Below, piece after piece: positions 8,998 through 18,027 of a DNA stretch of 64,000 nt. A program made the position numbers and the translations under genes. Position 1 is the stretch's first letter; each line of letters begins with the position of its first letter. The notes under the pieces are model-generated. The model ran no database searches. It saw nothing but the letters and a program-made list of their open reading frames with translations, and had not been told where the DNA came from. The DNA is from Acinetobacter rongchengensis (GTDB taxonomy: Bacteria > Pseudomonadota > Gammaproteobacteria > Pseudomonadales > Moraxellaceae), in assembly GCF_003611475.1 (NCBI RefSeq), contig NZ_RAXT01000011.1:22322-86321 (forward strand). Direction: 5' to 3'.

Positions 8998-11130
8998 TTA
9001 GTCAATTTTATCCGTAGCAACTTTATCTTTAAGTAATTGCGGTGCTTTAAAACGCTCACCATAGTTTGCTTCAAGTTGATTGGCACGTTGTACAGCTTGC
9101 TCTAAACCATATTGATTGAGGAATTGAATTGCACCACCTGTCCACGGCGCAAAACCAATACCAAAAATCGAACCGATATTGGCATCAATCACCGACTCAA
9201 GGACATTCTCTTCATAACAACGTAAGGTATCCAAGGCTTGTACAAACAGGAAACGATCAATCATTTCTTGTTCAGAAATATCGACATCTTTTTTCCAGTG
9301 ACTTAAACCCTCCCAAAGATGTTTTTTACCCCCTTCTGGATAATCATAGAACCCTGCACCTGCGGCTTTACCCTTACGGTTAAACGTATGAATCATGGTT
9401 TGAATCACATCATCTGCGCCAGAACGAGGTAAATCTTTACCTTCAGCTTGCAGTGCTTTCCGTGTTTCATTGGCAACATGTTCAGAGAGTGTCAATGCAA
9501 CTTCGTCCTGAATGGCCAATGGGCCAACTGGCATACCTGCTTTAAGTGCTGCCATTTCAATACGCGCTGGGTGTACACCTTCATGCAGTAAACGTAAACC
9601 TTCTTGAACAAAAGTACCAAACACACGACTGGTGAAGAAGCCTCGACTGTCATTCACAACAATTGGAATTTTACCAATTTGCTGTACATAGTCATACGCC
9701 TTCGCCAAAGTTTCAGCAGAAGTGTTTTTGCCTTTAATGATTTCAACCAATTGCATTTTATCGACAGGACTAAAGAAATGTAGGCCAATAAAGTTCGCTT
9801 GATTTTTCGATGCATTTGCCAAACCTGTAATCGGCAATGTCGAGGTGTTTGAAGCCATCACCCCACCATCGACAAGGAATGCTTCAGCTTCTTGAGTGAC
9901 TTTCGCTTTCAGCTCTTGATTTTCAAATACCGCTTCGATGATTAAATCACAACCTTTCAGATCTTCCGCAGATGCTGTTGTAGTAATCAAGCTTAAAATC
10001 TGATCGCGCTTTTCAGCGGTCATACGACCTTGCGATACCTTTTTATCCAGTAATTTTTGGCTATAGGCTTTGCCTTTTCCTGCATTTTCTACAGAAACAT
10101 CTTTCAGTACAACTGGAATGCCTTTAATTGCTGTGGAATATGCAATACCTGCACCCATCATGCCTGCGCCTAACACACCAACTTTACTTGCTTGCCATTT
10201 TGCAACATCTTTAGGACGGCTTGCACCTGCTTTAATGGCATTCATCCCATGCCAAAACGTACCAATCATATTTTTTGAAATTTGGCCTGTCGCAAGATAG
10301 GTAAAATAACGAGATTCAATGGTCAATGCCGTATCTACATCGACTTGCGCCCCTTCAACCGCAGCCGCCATGATCGCTTCAGGTGCAGGATAACAACCTT
10401 TGGTTTTATCACGTAACATCGCTGGAGCAATCGCCAACATTTGCGCAACAGCAGGTGTTTTAGGATCTCCACCTGGAATTTTATAACCTTTTACATCAAA
10501 TGGTTGTTGTGATTTTGGATGCGCTTTTACCCAAGCAATCGCCTTATTCATCAACTCTTCAGCTGTTTCCGCAGTATCTTGAATTAAACCAAGAGATTTT
10601 GCTTTATCCACACCAAACTGCTTACCTTCCATCAGGAATGGAAAAGCATTTTGCAGACCTAAAAGGCGTACCATACGCACAATACCACCACCACCCGGCA
10701 GCAGACCTAAAGTCACTTCAGGAAGTCCAAACTTCGTTTTCGGATCATTCAATGCAATACGTGCATGACAACCTAAAGCAATTTCCCAACCACCACCTAA
10801 AGCCGTACCATTCAATGCTGCAACCACAGGAACACCTAAAGTTTCGATATAACGAAACTCTGCTTTCATTTTCTGAATCATTTCAAAAAATGGTGTGGCA
10901 TCTTCCAAACGTGCTTGGATCAACTCATCCAAATCACCGCCTGCAAAAAAGGTTTTTTTCGCTGAACGGAAAATAATCCCCGTAATCGATGTTTCAGATT
11001 TCAGTTTAGAAACAATATTTTCCAAAGCCACACGGAAATCTGCATTCATAGTATTTGCAGATTGGTTTGGAGAATCTAAGGTCAGAATAATAATGCCATC
11101 GTCATTTTTTAGATATTGAATTGCGCTCAT
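8998..11130 (-). CDS. Multifunctional enoyl-CoA hydratase / 3-hydroxyacyl-CoA dehydrogenase
   Basis: This 710-residue fatty acid oxidation enzyme is the alpha subunit type (FadB/FadJ-like). Residues 1-190 are a crotonase domain with the oxyanion-hole segments FAGGDLDEL and GTALGGGWEIALGC. The catalytic Glu is in FGLPEVTLGLLPGGGG. A Rossmann domain begins near 315 (GVLGAGMMGAGIA), followed by the 3-hydroxyacyl-CoA dehydrogenase catalytic region near 450 (IGLHFFSPVDKMQLVEI). It would hydrate trans-2-enoyl-CoA and oxidise the 3-hydroxyacyl-CoA with NAD+. The ribosome site AAGGAG overlaps the stop of the upstream thiolase gene 11 bases away, indicating an operon and probably an alpha/beta complex. 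Choice between FadB and FadJ is left open. Confidence 0.93.
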   Translation of the reverse strand: MSAIQYLKNDDGIIILTLDSPNQSANTMNADFRVALENIVSKLKSETSITGIIFRSAKKTFFAGGDLDELIQARLEDATPFFEMIQKMKAEFRYIETLGVPVVAALNGTALGGGWEIALGCHARIALNDPKTKFGLPEVTLGLLPGGGGIVRMVRLLGLQNAFPFLMEGKQFGVDKAKSLGLIQDTAETAEELMNKAIAWVKAHPKSQQPFDVKGYKIPGGDPKTPAVAQMLAIAPAMLRDKTKGCYPAPEAIMAAAVEGAQVDVDTALTIESRYFTYLATGQISKNMIGTFWHGMNAIKAGASRPKDVAKWQASKVGVLGAGMMGAGIAYSTAIKGIPVVLKDVSVENAGKGKAYSQKLLDKKVSQGRMTAEKRDQILSLITTTASAEDLKGCDLIIEAVFENQELKAKVTQEAEAFLVDGGVMASNTSTLPITGLANASKNQANFIGLHFFSPVDKMQLVEIIKGKNTSAETLAKAYDYVQQIGKIPIVVNDSRGFFTSRVFGTFVQEGLRLLHEGVHPARIEMAALKAGMPVGPLAIQDEVALTLSEHVANETRKALQAEGKDLPRSGADDVIQTMIHTFNRKGKAAGAGFYDYPEGGKKHLWEGLSHWKKDVDISEQEMIDRFLFVQALDTLRCYEENVLESVIDANIGSIFGIGFAPWTGGAIQFLNQYGLEQAVQRANQLEANYGERFKAPQLLKDKVATDKID

Positions 11131-11141
11131 TATTATTCTCC

Positions 11142-12347
11142 TTATACCAACTCAATAATGGTCGCAATACCCATGCCACCACCCACACATAATGTTGCCA
11201 AACCACGCTTTTTGCCTTGGCGTTCTAACTCATCCAGTAATGTTCCAAGAATCATCGCACCCGTCGCGCCCAATGGATGCCCCATTGCAATTGCACCACC
11301 ATTGACATTGACTTTTTCAGCAGGCACTTTTAATTCCGTCATAAAGCGCATCACCACAGATGCAAAGGCTTCATTGACTTCAAATAGATCAATATCGTCA
11401 ATACTTAGACCAGCTTTTGCCAATGCTTTACGCGCAGCAGGTGCAGGCCCAGTCAGCATAATCGTCGGATCAGACCCAACTAAAGCCGTTGCCAACACTT
11501 TGGCACGTGGTTTTAAACCTTGTTCTTTGACCGCTTTCTCAGAAGCCAATAAGACTAATGCAGCACCATCGACAATACCCGATGAATTACCTGCATGATG
11601 CACATGATTAATTTTTTGCGCTTCTGGATATTGTTGTAATGCAATCGCATCAAAACCCATTGCACCCATCATTTCAAAACTAGGATTCAGTTTTGCCAAG
11701 CCTTCCGTTGTTGTTGAGGGTTTGATAAATTCATCTTGATCTAAAATGGTTACGCCTGCTTTATCTTTGATGGCAACTACAGATTGATTAAAATAACCCG
11801 CAGCTTGCGCAGCAGCAGCTTTGCGTTGAGAATTTGCTGCAAAGGCATCAACATCGGCACGACTATAGCCATCCAGTGTTGCGATTAAATCCGCCCCAAT
11901 CCCTTGCGGAACAAAATGTGATTTTAAATTCGTTTCAGGATCAAGCGCCCACGGCCCTCCATCCGAACCCATTGCAATACGTGACATCGACTCGACACCA
12001 CCTGCAACAACAATGTCTTCCCAACCTGAACGTACTTTTTGCGCTCCCATATTCACAGCTTCTAAGCCTGATGCACAGAAACGGTTAATTTGTACACCTG
12101 CAACGTCATTGTCCCAACCCGCAGCAATCGCTGCAGTTTTGGCAATATCACCCCCTTGGTCTGCAATAGGTGTGACGCAACCCAAGACAATATCGTCCAC
12201 TTTCGAAGTATCTAAATGATGACGATTTTTCAATTCATTCAACAATGTGGTCAATAGCGTAATCGGTTTCACCTCATGCAGTGAACCATCTTTCTTTCCT
12301 TTTCCGCGTGGTGTGCGAATAGCGTCAATAATATAAGCCTCGCTCAT
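11142..12347 (-). CDS. Acetyl-CoA C-acyltransferase (thiolase)
   Basis: This 401-residue thiolase cleaves 3-ketoacyl-CoA to acetyl-CoA and a shortened acyl-CoA. The nucleophilic Cys is in [10 protein letters not shown] near residue 88, the catalytic His in [15 protein letters not shown] near 350 and the second Cys in LCVGGGMG near 385. It is the first gene of a two-gene unit with the multifunctional enzyme, as in FadA/FadB pairs, so it most likely serves beta-oxidation; a role in ketone or aromatic degradation cannot be excluded. AAGGAAC lies 6 bases upstream of the ATG. Confidence 0.93.
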   Translation of the reverse strand: MSEAYIIDAIRTPRGKGKKDGSLHEVKPITLLTTLLNELKNRHHLDTSKVDDIVLGCVTPIADQGGDIAKTAAIAAGWDNDVAGVQINRFCASGLEAVNMGAQKVRSGWEDIVVAGGVESMSRIAMGSDGGPWALDPETNLKSHFVPQGIGADLIATLDGYSRADVDAFAANSQRKAAAAQAAGYFNQSVVAIKDKAGVTILDQDEFIKPSTTTEGLAKLNPSFEMMGAMGFDAIALQQYPEAQKINHVHHAGNSSGIVDGAALVLLASEKAVKEQGLKPRAKVLATALVGSDPTIMLTGPAPAARKALAKAGLSIDDIDLFEVNEAFASVVMRFMTELKVPAEKVNVNGGAIAMGHPLGATGAMILGTLLDELERQGKKRGLATLCVGGGMGIATIIELV

Positions 12348-12664
12348 AGCTGTTCCTTTTTATGACTTCTAGATTGTTATGTGTTTCGAGTGTACTTTAT
12401 AACGTTGAGAGTGCAATGACGAGAATGGAAAAGTCCGTTGATATTTTTTGTCAATTACACATTTCCAAATATTGATATTTTATATAACAAATCAATAATT
12501 TATAAATTTTTATTAGAAAAATAATGTGTAGAATAAGTGAAGGACGAATATTGAATAGGATATTGATTTAAACTTTTAGAACACACGAACTCAAAACAAA
12601 AGGTCATAGATCAATATCCCTAAAAGAATAGTATTAAATCGAAATCCCCTTCAAATGACTGATT
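12348..12664. other. Intergenic region upstream of the thiolase gene
   Basis: This 317-base AT-rich region holds the thiolase operon promoter and the downstream end of the GNAT gene. No clear operator dyad, terminator or short coding sequence was recognised. Confidence 0.3.
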
Positions 12665-13183
12665 TTATTGAATGGTCAATCGCATTGCACATCGACTTTC
12701 TCGAGAAAAACCAAAAGCAACTTCGTTGTTTAATGCATTTTGAAGATATAGTGGTAAATCGCATTGATTGATCATTTGGAAACCCAGCTTTTCATAAAAA
12801 GGACGATTCCAAGCCACATTGACAAATGTCGTCAAACTCACTGATACAAAGCCATACTGTTGAGCATAATCAATTGCATATTCAATCAATTGACGACCAA
12901 TGCCCTGCTTCTGAAAATCCAGATGGACATCCATTTCGATGATATAAAAATCCTGACCTTGTTTCTGTGCATATAAGAACCCAACAGGTTGATCTTGTGC
13001 ATTCACGATCACAAATGAGTATACATTCGCAATCAATTCAAGATGAGTATCCGCTGATAAAACTGGACTTTTAGCAATCCATGCTAATTCAGGTATGTAT
13101 AGAAATGCTTGAGCAGCAGACTTCTCAATTTCAACGAGTTTTTCAATATCTAAAGGGTTTATCGCTCGAACAGAATAAGTCAT
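12665..13183 (-). CDS. GNAT-family N-acetyltransferase
   Basis: This 172-residue protein has the GNAT core: the acetyl-CoA-binding loop lies in LDFQKQGIGRQLIEYAI near residue 90 (Q/R-x-x-G-x-G/A pattern), followed by VSLTTFVNVAWNRPFYEKLGF near 120. The acceptor substrate cannot be predicted. It lies 21 bases after another GNAT gene on the same strand, so the pair is likely co-transcribed; the two are not close paralogues. Confidence 0.88.
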   Translation of the reverse strand: MTYSVRAINPLDIEKLVEIEKSAAQAFLYIPELAWIAKSPVLSADTHLELIANVYSFVIVNAQDQPVGFLYAQKQGQDFYIIEMDVHLDFQKQGIGRQLIEYAIDYAQQYGFVSVSLTTFVNVAWNRPFYEKLGFQMINQCDLPLYLQNALNNEVAFGFSRESRCAMRLTIQ

Positions 13184-13204
13184 GTTTTAGGTCTATTCCC
13201 TTTA

Positions 13205-13669
13205 TTATTGTGCAACCAAATTTAAATGAAAAAATTGATTAAACTCAGAGGCTTGATAATCTGAAAATGCCTCACCTTTCTGAAAACCAAACTTTTTATA
13301 CAGTGTAATGGCTGGCTCAAAAGATGCATGCGTTCCTGTTTCCAAACTCACTGTTTGATAATGATTCTGCTGTGCGATCTCTAATAAATGTTGCAAAATT
13401 TGGGTTGCTGCGCCTTTACGTAAATGATCAGGATGGGTTCGCATAGACTTTAATTCGGCATGTGTGGGAGAAAGTTGCTGAATCGCACCACAAGCCAACA
13501 GTACTTGATCTTGCCAAAGGGTATAAAAATTAATATTCGGTTTTTGCAAACCTGTTAAATCCAATGCAAAACTATTTTCAATCGGTGATGTTTCATGCAT
13601 ACCTTGTAGGTGAATACGCAGTAAATTTTGCACCTGTAAATCATCAAAATCGCCCAATTGGATTCTCAT
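13205..13669 (-). CDS. GNAT-family N-acetyltransferase
   Basis: This 154-residue GNAT protein has the motif A region at MRTHPDHLRKGAATQILQHL (R-K-G-A acetyl-CoA loop, residues about 76-95) and a C-terminal YKKFGFQKGEAFSDY segment. It resembles PhnO/YsnE-type acetyltransferases; the substrate is unknown. A strong AAGGGGAG ribosome site lies just before the ATG. It is upstream of the other GNAT gene in a probable two-gene unit. Confidence 0.88.
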   Translation of the reverse strand: MRIQLGDFDDLQVQNLLRIHLQGMHETSPIENSFALDLTGLQKPNINFYTLWQDQVLLACGAIQQLSPTHAELKSMRTHPDHLRKGAATQILQHLLEIAQQNHYQTVSLETGTHASFEPAITLYKKFGFQKGEAFSDYQASEFNQFFHLNLVAQ

Positions 13670-13775
13670 CGACTCCCCTTCCTTTACTTTCTGATTTTTA
13701 ATATTAAGTACATCATGTTTTATATCAATATCACACTTCTGCTCTTGTTATACAACAAAAAATTGGCGTAAAAAA

Positions 13776-13793
13776 GCCCAAGTGGCCTTGGGC
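13776..13793 (-). terminator. Rho-independent terminator of the second AraC-type gene
   Basis: GCCCAAG and CTTGGGC form a 7-base-pair GC-rich stem with a 4-base loop; on the minus strand it is followed by TTTTTT. It lies about 50 bases past the AraC-type gene's stop. Confidence 0.85.
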
Positions 13794-13842
13794 AGAAAAC
13801 TGAAAACTATTCTAAAACTAAACTCAAAATTTCAAGCAAAAC

Positions 13843-14853
13843 TTAATGATAACCATGCAACTGACGATACAGACCTGGTGTCACGCCTGTCCATTTCTTA
13901 AATGCACGGTGGAATGTACTGGTTTCACTAAAGCCAACTTGTTGAGCGACATCTTCCAAAGTTAAATCAGGATTGAGCAATAAATGAATGGCAGCATCAC
14001 GGCGTAAAGCATCTTTCACCCCCTGATAACTCTTCCCTTCCGCAGCCAAACGACGACGTAAAGTTTGAGGAGATAAATACAACATTGAAGCGACATCATT
14101 CAAGGTTGGCATTTCTTCACCAATTTGGCTCTTTAAAACATCACGAATGCGTGAGGTCAATGAATTGGTATTTTTAAATTTCACCAACAATTGAGCTGGC
14201 GCAGCTTTCAAAAACTCTTCCAAACTTGCTTCGTTTTGACGAATCGGTAAATCTAGATAATCCGCAGCAAAAGTGATTTCTGTACGTGGCATATCAAATT
14301 GCATCACTGGTGCAAAAAACAACGCATCATATTCATCTGCATGACTTGGACGTGGATAACCAAAGTGCACACGCTCTAAAGGAATACGACGCTCAATCAA
14401 CCAAGAGGCTAAACCATGCCAAATCATCAACATACTTTCTGTAATGAAATGATCAGGATCCATGGTTTTTGGAATCAATGGAACCAAACGCGCTTCATGT
14501 TTATCGCGTTCAACAGCAACCGACCATTCATCGCCAAATAATTTATAAAATTGAGATGAAAGCTCCAAAGCTTCACCCAATGTCTTGGCATGAATGATCA
14601 ATTGACACATGATTGCAAAAGAACCCAAGCGTCGTGGTTGAATATCAAAACCAACATGCTCGTCTTGGGTGACAAGCCATAACATTTTAACAAAGCGTGT
14701 ATATTGCTCTGGAGAAATACGTGCTTTAGGTTGACGAAGTAATTCTGCCTCTATGCCCACATGTGAAAGTAAGGTGTCAACATCCATTCCTAGACGCTTT
14801 ACGCCTGTTAGGGCTGCATTCACAAAATGGATACTGATCGTATCACGGCTCAT
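13843..14853 (-). CDS. AraC-family transcriptional regulator (OruR-like)
   Basis: This 336-residue regulator has an N-terminal arabinose-binding-type domain (residues ~10-190, GFDIQPRRLGSFAIMC) and a C-terminal AraC DNA-binding domain with TLNDVASMLYLSPQTLRRRL and LTLEDVAQQVGFSETSTFHRAF. The ATG at 14853 is preferred over 14883 because AAGGA stands 7 bases upstream. It is divergent from the CaiB/BaiF gene at 15064 and probably regulates it; the effector is unknown, perhaps an acyl-CoA-related compound. Confidence 0.9.
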   Translation of the reverse strand: MSRDTISIHFVNAALTGVKRLGMDVDTLLSHVGIEAELLRQPKARISPEQYTRFVKMLWLVTQDEHVGFDIQPRRLGSFAIMCQLIIHAKTLGEALELSSQFYKLFGDEWSVAVERDKHEARLVPLIPKTMDPDHFITESMLMIWHGLASWLIERRIPLERVHFGYPRPSHADEYDALFFAPVMQFDMPRTEITFAADYLDLPIRQNEASLEEFLKAAPAQLLVKFKNTNSLTSRIRDVLKSQIGEEMPTLNDVASMLYLSPQTLRRRLAAEGKSYQGVKDALRRDAAIHLLLNPDLTLEDVAQQVGFSETSTFHRAFKKWTGVTPGLYRQLHGYH

Positions 14854-15063
14854 GTTAAATCCTTCAGTTTCTTTGATGTTCACTAGAGTTGACCTAAATG
14901 ACGCTAAAAAATGTTTAATTGGCGATTTACAACACTGCTTATCACCTTTTTACATCTTAAATTGCCGAAATGATCAAGGTAAATGGCTGAACATGACATT
15001 GTTATATAAGTTTTATATTTCTAATATAAGGTAAAAATCAATCTAAATTTGGTAAAAATCATT

Positions 15064-16182
15064 ATGACAACAGCTTTAAAGGGATTGAAAATACTCGATT
15101 TTTCAACATTATTACCTGGCCCCTTTGCGACGATGTACCTTGCAGACATGGGGGCAGAAGTGATCCATGTTGAATCACCGACACGCCCAGATTTAGTCCG
15201 CTTATTCCCCCCTTATGCCAATGGACAAGCCACATCTCACAGTTATTTAAACCGTAATAAACAATCTGTCGCCTTAGATTTAAAAGATCCAAAGAATATT
15301 GAACGGATTAAACAAAGAATTTCCGAGTTTGACATTGTGGTTGAACAATTTAGACCAGGTGTCATGCAACGTCTTGGTTTGGACTACCACACACTTGCAG
15401 AAATAAATCCTAAATTGATTTATTGTTCCATCACGGGGTATGGACAAACGGGCTTATATAAAGACAAAGCTGGGCACGATATTAACTATATTGCATTATC
15501 AGGTATTGCAGGTCATAGCGGTCGCCAAGACAGTGGCCCACCGCCAATGGGTATCCAAATTGCAGATGTTGCAGGCGGTTCATTACACGCTGTGATTGGA
15601 ATCCTAGCTGCGGTTACAGAACGTCAAAACAGTGGAATGGGGCAATACATTGATATTTCAATGACGGATTGTGTTGTAAGTATGAATAATATGGCAGCAG
15701 CAGCAAATCTTGCAGGTGGACAGCATCAAAAAGTAGAAGCTGAACAGCTCAATGGCGGTACCTTTTATGATTATTATCAAACACAAGATGGTCGTTATAT
15801 CTCAATTGGTAGCTTAGAGCCACAATTTATGAATGGTTTAGCCACGACCTTAGATTTACCATTACTCCTTGCAAAAGGTGCTTCTTTTGATTCTGATGAT
15901 CGCAAGGAAGTTAAACAAGCAATTCAGAATAAGATTGCAAGCAAAACATGGGCTGAATGGAATCAAATTTTTAGTCAGCTCGATTATTGTGTAGAGCCTG
16001 TTTTAACCCTAGATGAAGCTTTAACATCCCCTCTCGCCACTGAACGTAATTGGATTGTAGAGGTTCCATTGAAAGCTTACTCGGATCAAAAAGAACCACA
16101 ATTGGCATGTCCTATTAAGTTTTCTCGCTCACAAATGCGTTATGACTATATTGGACAAGAGCTAGACGAAGGTAAATGGTAA
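15064..16182 (+). CDS. CaiB/BaiF family protein, alpha-methylacyl-CoA racemase-like
   Basis: This 372-residue family III CoA-transferase fold protein begins with ALKGLKILDFSTLLPGPFAT, typical of the family. It keeps the three residues associated with alpha-methylacyl-CoA racemases: His/Asp in KAGHDINYIALSG, Asp in GIQIADVAGGSL and Glu in ISIGSLEPQF. This favours racemisation of 2-methylacyl-CoA esters over CoA transfer, although the folds are shared and activity cannot be settled by sequence. The ATG at 15064 is used; the open frame upstream begins with TTG. It is divergent from an AraC-type regulator. Confidence 0.87.
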   Translation: MTTALKGLKILDFSTLLPGPFATMYLADMGAEVIHVESPTRPDLVRLFPPYANGQATSHSYLNRNKQSVALDLKDPKNIERIKQRISEFDIVVEQFRPGVMQRLGLDYHTLAEINPKLIYCSITGYGQTGLYKDKAGHDINYIALSGIAGHSGRQDSGPPPMGIQIADVAGGSLHAVIGILAAVTERQNSGMGQYIDISMTDCVVSMNNMAAAANLAGGQHQKVEAEQLNGGTFYDYYQTQDGRYISIGSLEPQFMNGLATTLDLPLLLAKGASFDSDDRKEVKQAIQNKIASKTWAEWNQIFSQLDYCVEPVLTLDEALTSPLATERNWIVEVPLKAYSDQKEPQLACPIKFSRSQMRYDYIGQELDEGKW

Positions 16183-16620
16183 ACCGATTGTATAATCAAT
16201 GAATGTTTCGATTTGAAATGACTGAAACTTAATCCATTCAAATAATTCACCTCATTTTTTAAGCAAATGATATGTGTAATCAATTCAAGCTGTGATTACA
16301 CATATGCTTTAGAACATACAAATTGTCTATTTTTATATTAAACCGCTATTTTCACTTAGATCTTTTTCCAATAATAAAAAGCCTTGAGATTACAAATCTA
16401 AAGCAAGAAACATTCTGTCGATAAGATGATCTAAGTTTATAAAAAAGCACAGAAGAAGAATAACTTAAGGCCTTCAACTACTCTTAAAATAAGTATAATT
16501 TTATCAATATGTGATAAAATATATACAAAAGTTACATAAAAAATCTAAAAATAATGAATCCTTATACAAAACAAGAGTATCATACATAATTAGTTACAAA
16601 TGTTATCGAGCTCACTCAAT
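16183..16620. other. Intergenic region ahead of the OprB gene
   Basis: This 438-base AT-rich region contains a 13-base-pair dyad at 16270-16305 (listed separately) and, nearer the porin gene, long A/T tracts likely to include its promoter. No short gene was recognised. Confidence 0.35.
16270..16305. repeat. 13-base-pair inverted repeat
   Basis: ATATGTGTAATCA (16270-16282) and TGATTACACATAT (16293-16305) are perfect inverted copies around a 10-base spacer. No T-tract follows, so it looks more like an operator or an RNA hairpin than a simple terminator. It lies 88 bases after the racemase-like gene and about 320 bases before the porin gene. Confidence 0.6.
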
Positions 16621-17871
16621 ATGAATAAAACTAAAGGTTATTATTGGGCATTCGGCCTTTTATCATTAAGTTGTTCATTGTCTAATGCACATGCAGCCGA
16701 AGCATTTGATGCAAATAGCGCATGGATGTTTGGTGACTGGAATGGTAAACGAACTGAATTGCAACAAAAGGGTTATGACTTTAGCTTAGGATATACAGGT
16801 GAACTGGCAACATTACTTGATTCAGATCAGCATTCAAGTCACGGCACTGAATATGCAGACCAATTTGCTATTGGTGCGCATTTAGATTTAGAAAAAGTTC
16901 TAGGCTGGCAAGACACTGAAGCTCAAATCACCATCACTGAACGTAATGGCCGCTCGCTCTCTCAAACTTCAGACGCTTTAGCAGGTCATCTTAGCTCAAC
17001 TCAAGAGGTTTGGGGACGCGGTCAAACCTGGCGTTTAACTGATTTTTGGATCAAGAAAAAATTCTTAGATCAAAAGTTAGATATTAAAGTCGGTCGTTTT
17101 GGTGAAGGCGAAGACTTCAATAGTTTTGACTGTGATTTCCAAAACCTTGCCCTATGTGGTTCTCAAGTCGGTAACTGGGTTGGTGACCAATGGTACAACT
17201 GGCCCGTCAGTCAATGGGCTGCTCGCGTTAAGTACAACATCCAACCTGATTTATATGCACAGGTTGGGGTTTATGAATACAACCCAGAAAATTTAGAACG
17301 TGGTAAAGGCTGGAACCTCAGCACAGATGGTTCACATGGCGCCATTATTCCTGCTGAAATGGTATGGCAACCTAGCGTCGGTATTGCCAAACTACCTGGT
17401 GAATATCGTCTAGGTTATTACTACAGTACTGCGGATGCACCTGAAATTCTACACGCAGGCAAAACCTCACATAAACAAGGGGTTTGGGTTGTTGCTAAAC
17501 AGCAATTCACCACACATAACAACGACAAAAACCGTGGTTTAACAGGTTTTGTCAATGTCACAGTGCATGACTCAGATACCAACCACGTTGCTAATATGCA
17601 AAATATTGGACTTGTCTATAAAGGTGCTTTCGACGCTCGACCTCAAGATGAAATTGCATTGGGTGTGGCTCGTATTCGTATCAATGATGACGTCAATGAC
17701 ACTCAAGTCCTTCAACAAAATGAAGAATACAATGCTGAACTCTATTACGGTGTTCATGCGACAAATTGGCTAACCATTCGCCCAAATATTCAATATGTAC
17801 ATCATGTTGGAGCATATAAAAATGGTGAAAATGCATGGGTTGGTGGTATCAAACTCCAAACCGCATTTTAG
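16621..17871 (+). CDS. Carbohydrate-selective porin, OprB family
   Basis: This is an outer-membrane beta-barrel porin of about 416 residues for sugar entry. A signal peptide (hydrophobic residues ~7-22, ending NAHAA) is followed by the OprB-type opening WMFGDWNGKRTELQQKGYDFSLGYTGEL. Later come alternating beta strands and a C-terminal aromatic residue (LQTAF), required for barrel insertion. ATG at 16621 is preferred to 16600, but both are possible. The next gene is the PQQ glucose dehydrogenase, so the porin probably supplies glucose to the periplasm for oxidation. A hairpin between the two genes may lower read-through. Confidence 0.9.
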   Translation: MNKTKGYYWAFGLLSLSCSLSNAHAAEAFDANSAWMFGDWNGKRTELQQKGYDFSLGYTGELATLLDSDQHSSHGTEYADQFAIGAHLDLEKVLGWQDTEAQITITERNGRSLSQTSDALAGHLSSTQEVWGRGQTWRLTDFWIKKKFLDQKLDIKVGRFGEGEDFNSFDCDFQNLALCGSQVGNWVGDQWYNWPVSQWAARVKYNIQPDLYAQVGVYEYNPENLERGKGWNLSTDGSHGAIIPAEMVWQPSVGIAKLPGEYRLGYYYSTADAPEILHAGKTSHKQGVWVVAKQQFTTHNNDKNRGLTGFVNVTVHDSDTNHVANMQNIGLVYKGAFDARPQDEIALGVARIRINDDVNDTQVLQQNEEYNAELYYGVHATNWLTIRPNIQYVHHVGAYKNGENAWVGGIKLQTAF

Positions 17872-17964
17872 TTTATAGATAATAAATATTTCCGTTGCCT
17901 GTCTTTTTAATGTTTCCGATTCCTGCGACTGAGATATTTAAAATCTAGAAATTTAAGCAAAGTT

Positions 17965-17999
17965 CCTCATCAAACTTGTGAAAGATCGATGAGGATTTT
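17965..17999 (+). terminator. Hairpin with T-run between oprB-like and gcd
   Basis: CCTCATC (17965-17971) pairs with GATGAGG (17988-17994), and TTTTT follows. The 16-base loop makes it moderate, so it may act as a partial terminator or attenuator between the porin and dehydrogenase genes. Confidence 0.5.
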
Positions 18000-18027
18000 T
18001 AGAATTAAGAAATTATAGGTGGTCATT

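Noticed and set aside
10500..10976. 158-codon plus-strand frame inside the fadB-like gene
   Set aside because: Antisense shadow of the crotonase domain; the translated product has no domain pattern.
11116..11598. 160-codon plus-strand frame inside the thiolase gene
   Set aside because: Antisense shadow; the minus strand encodes an intact thiolase with all catalytic residues.
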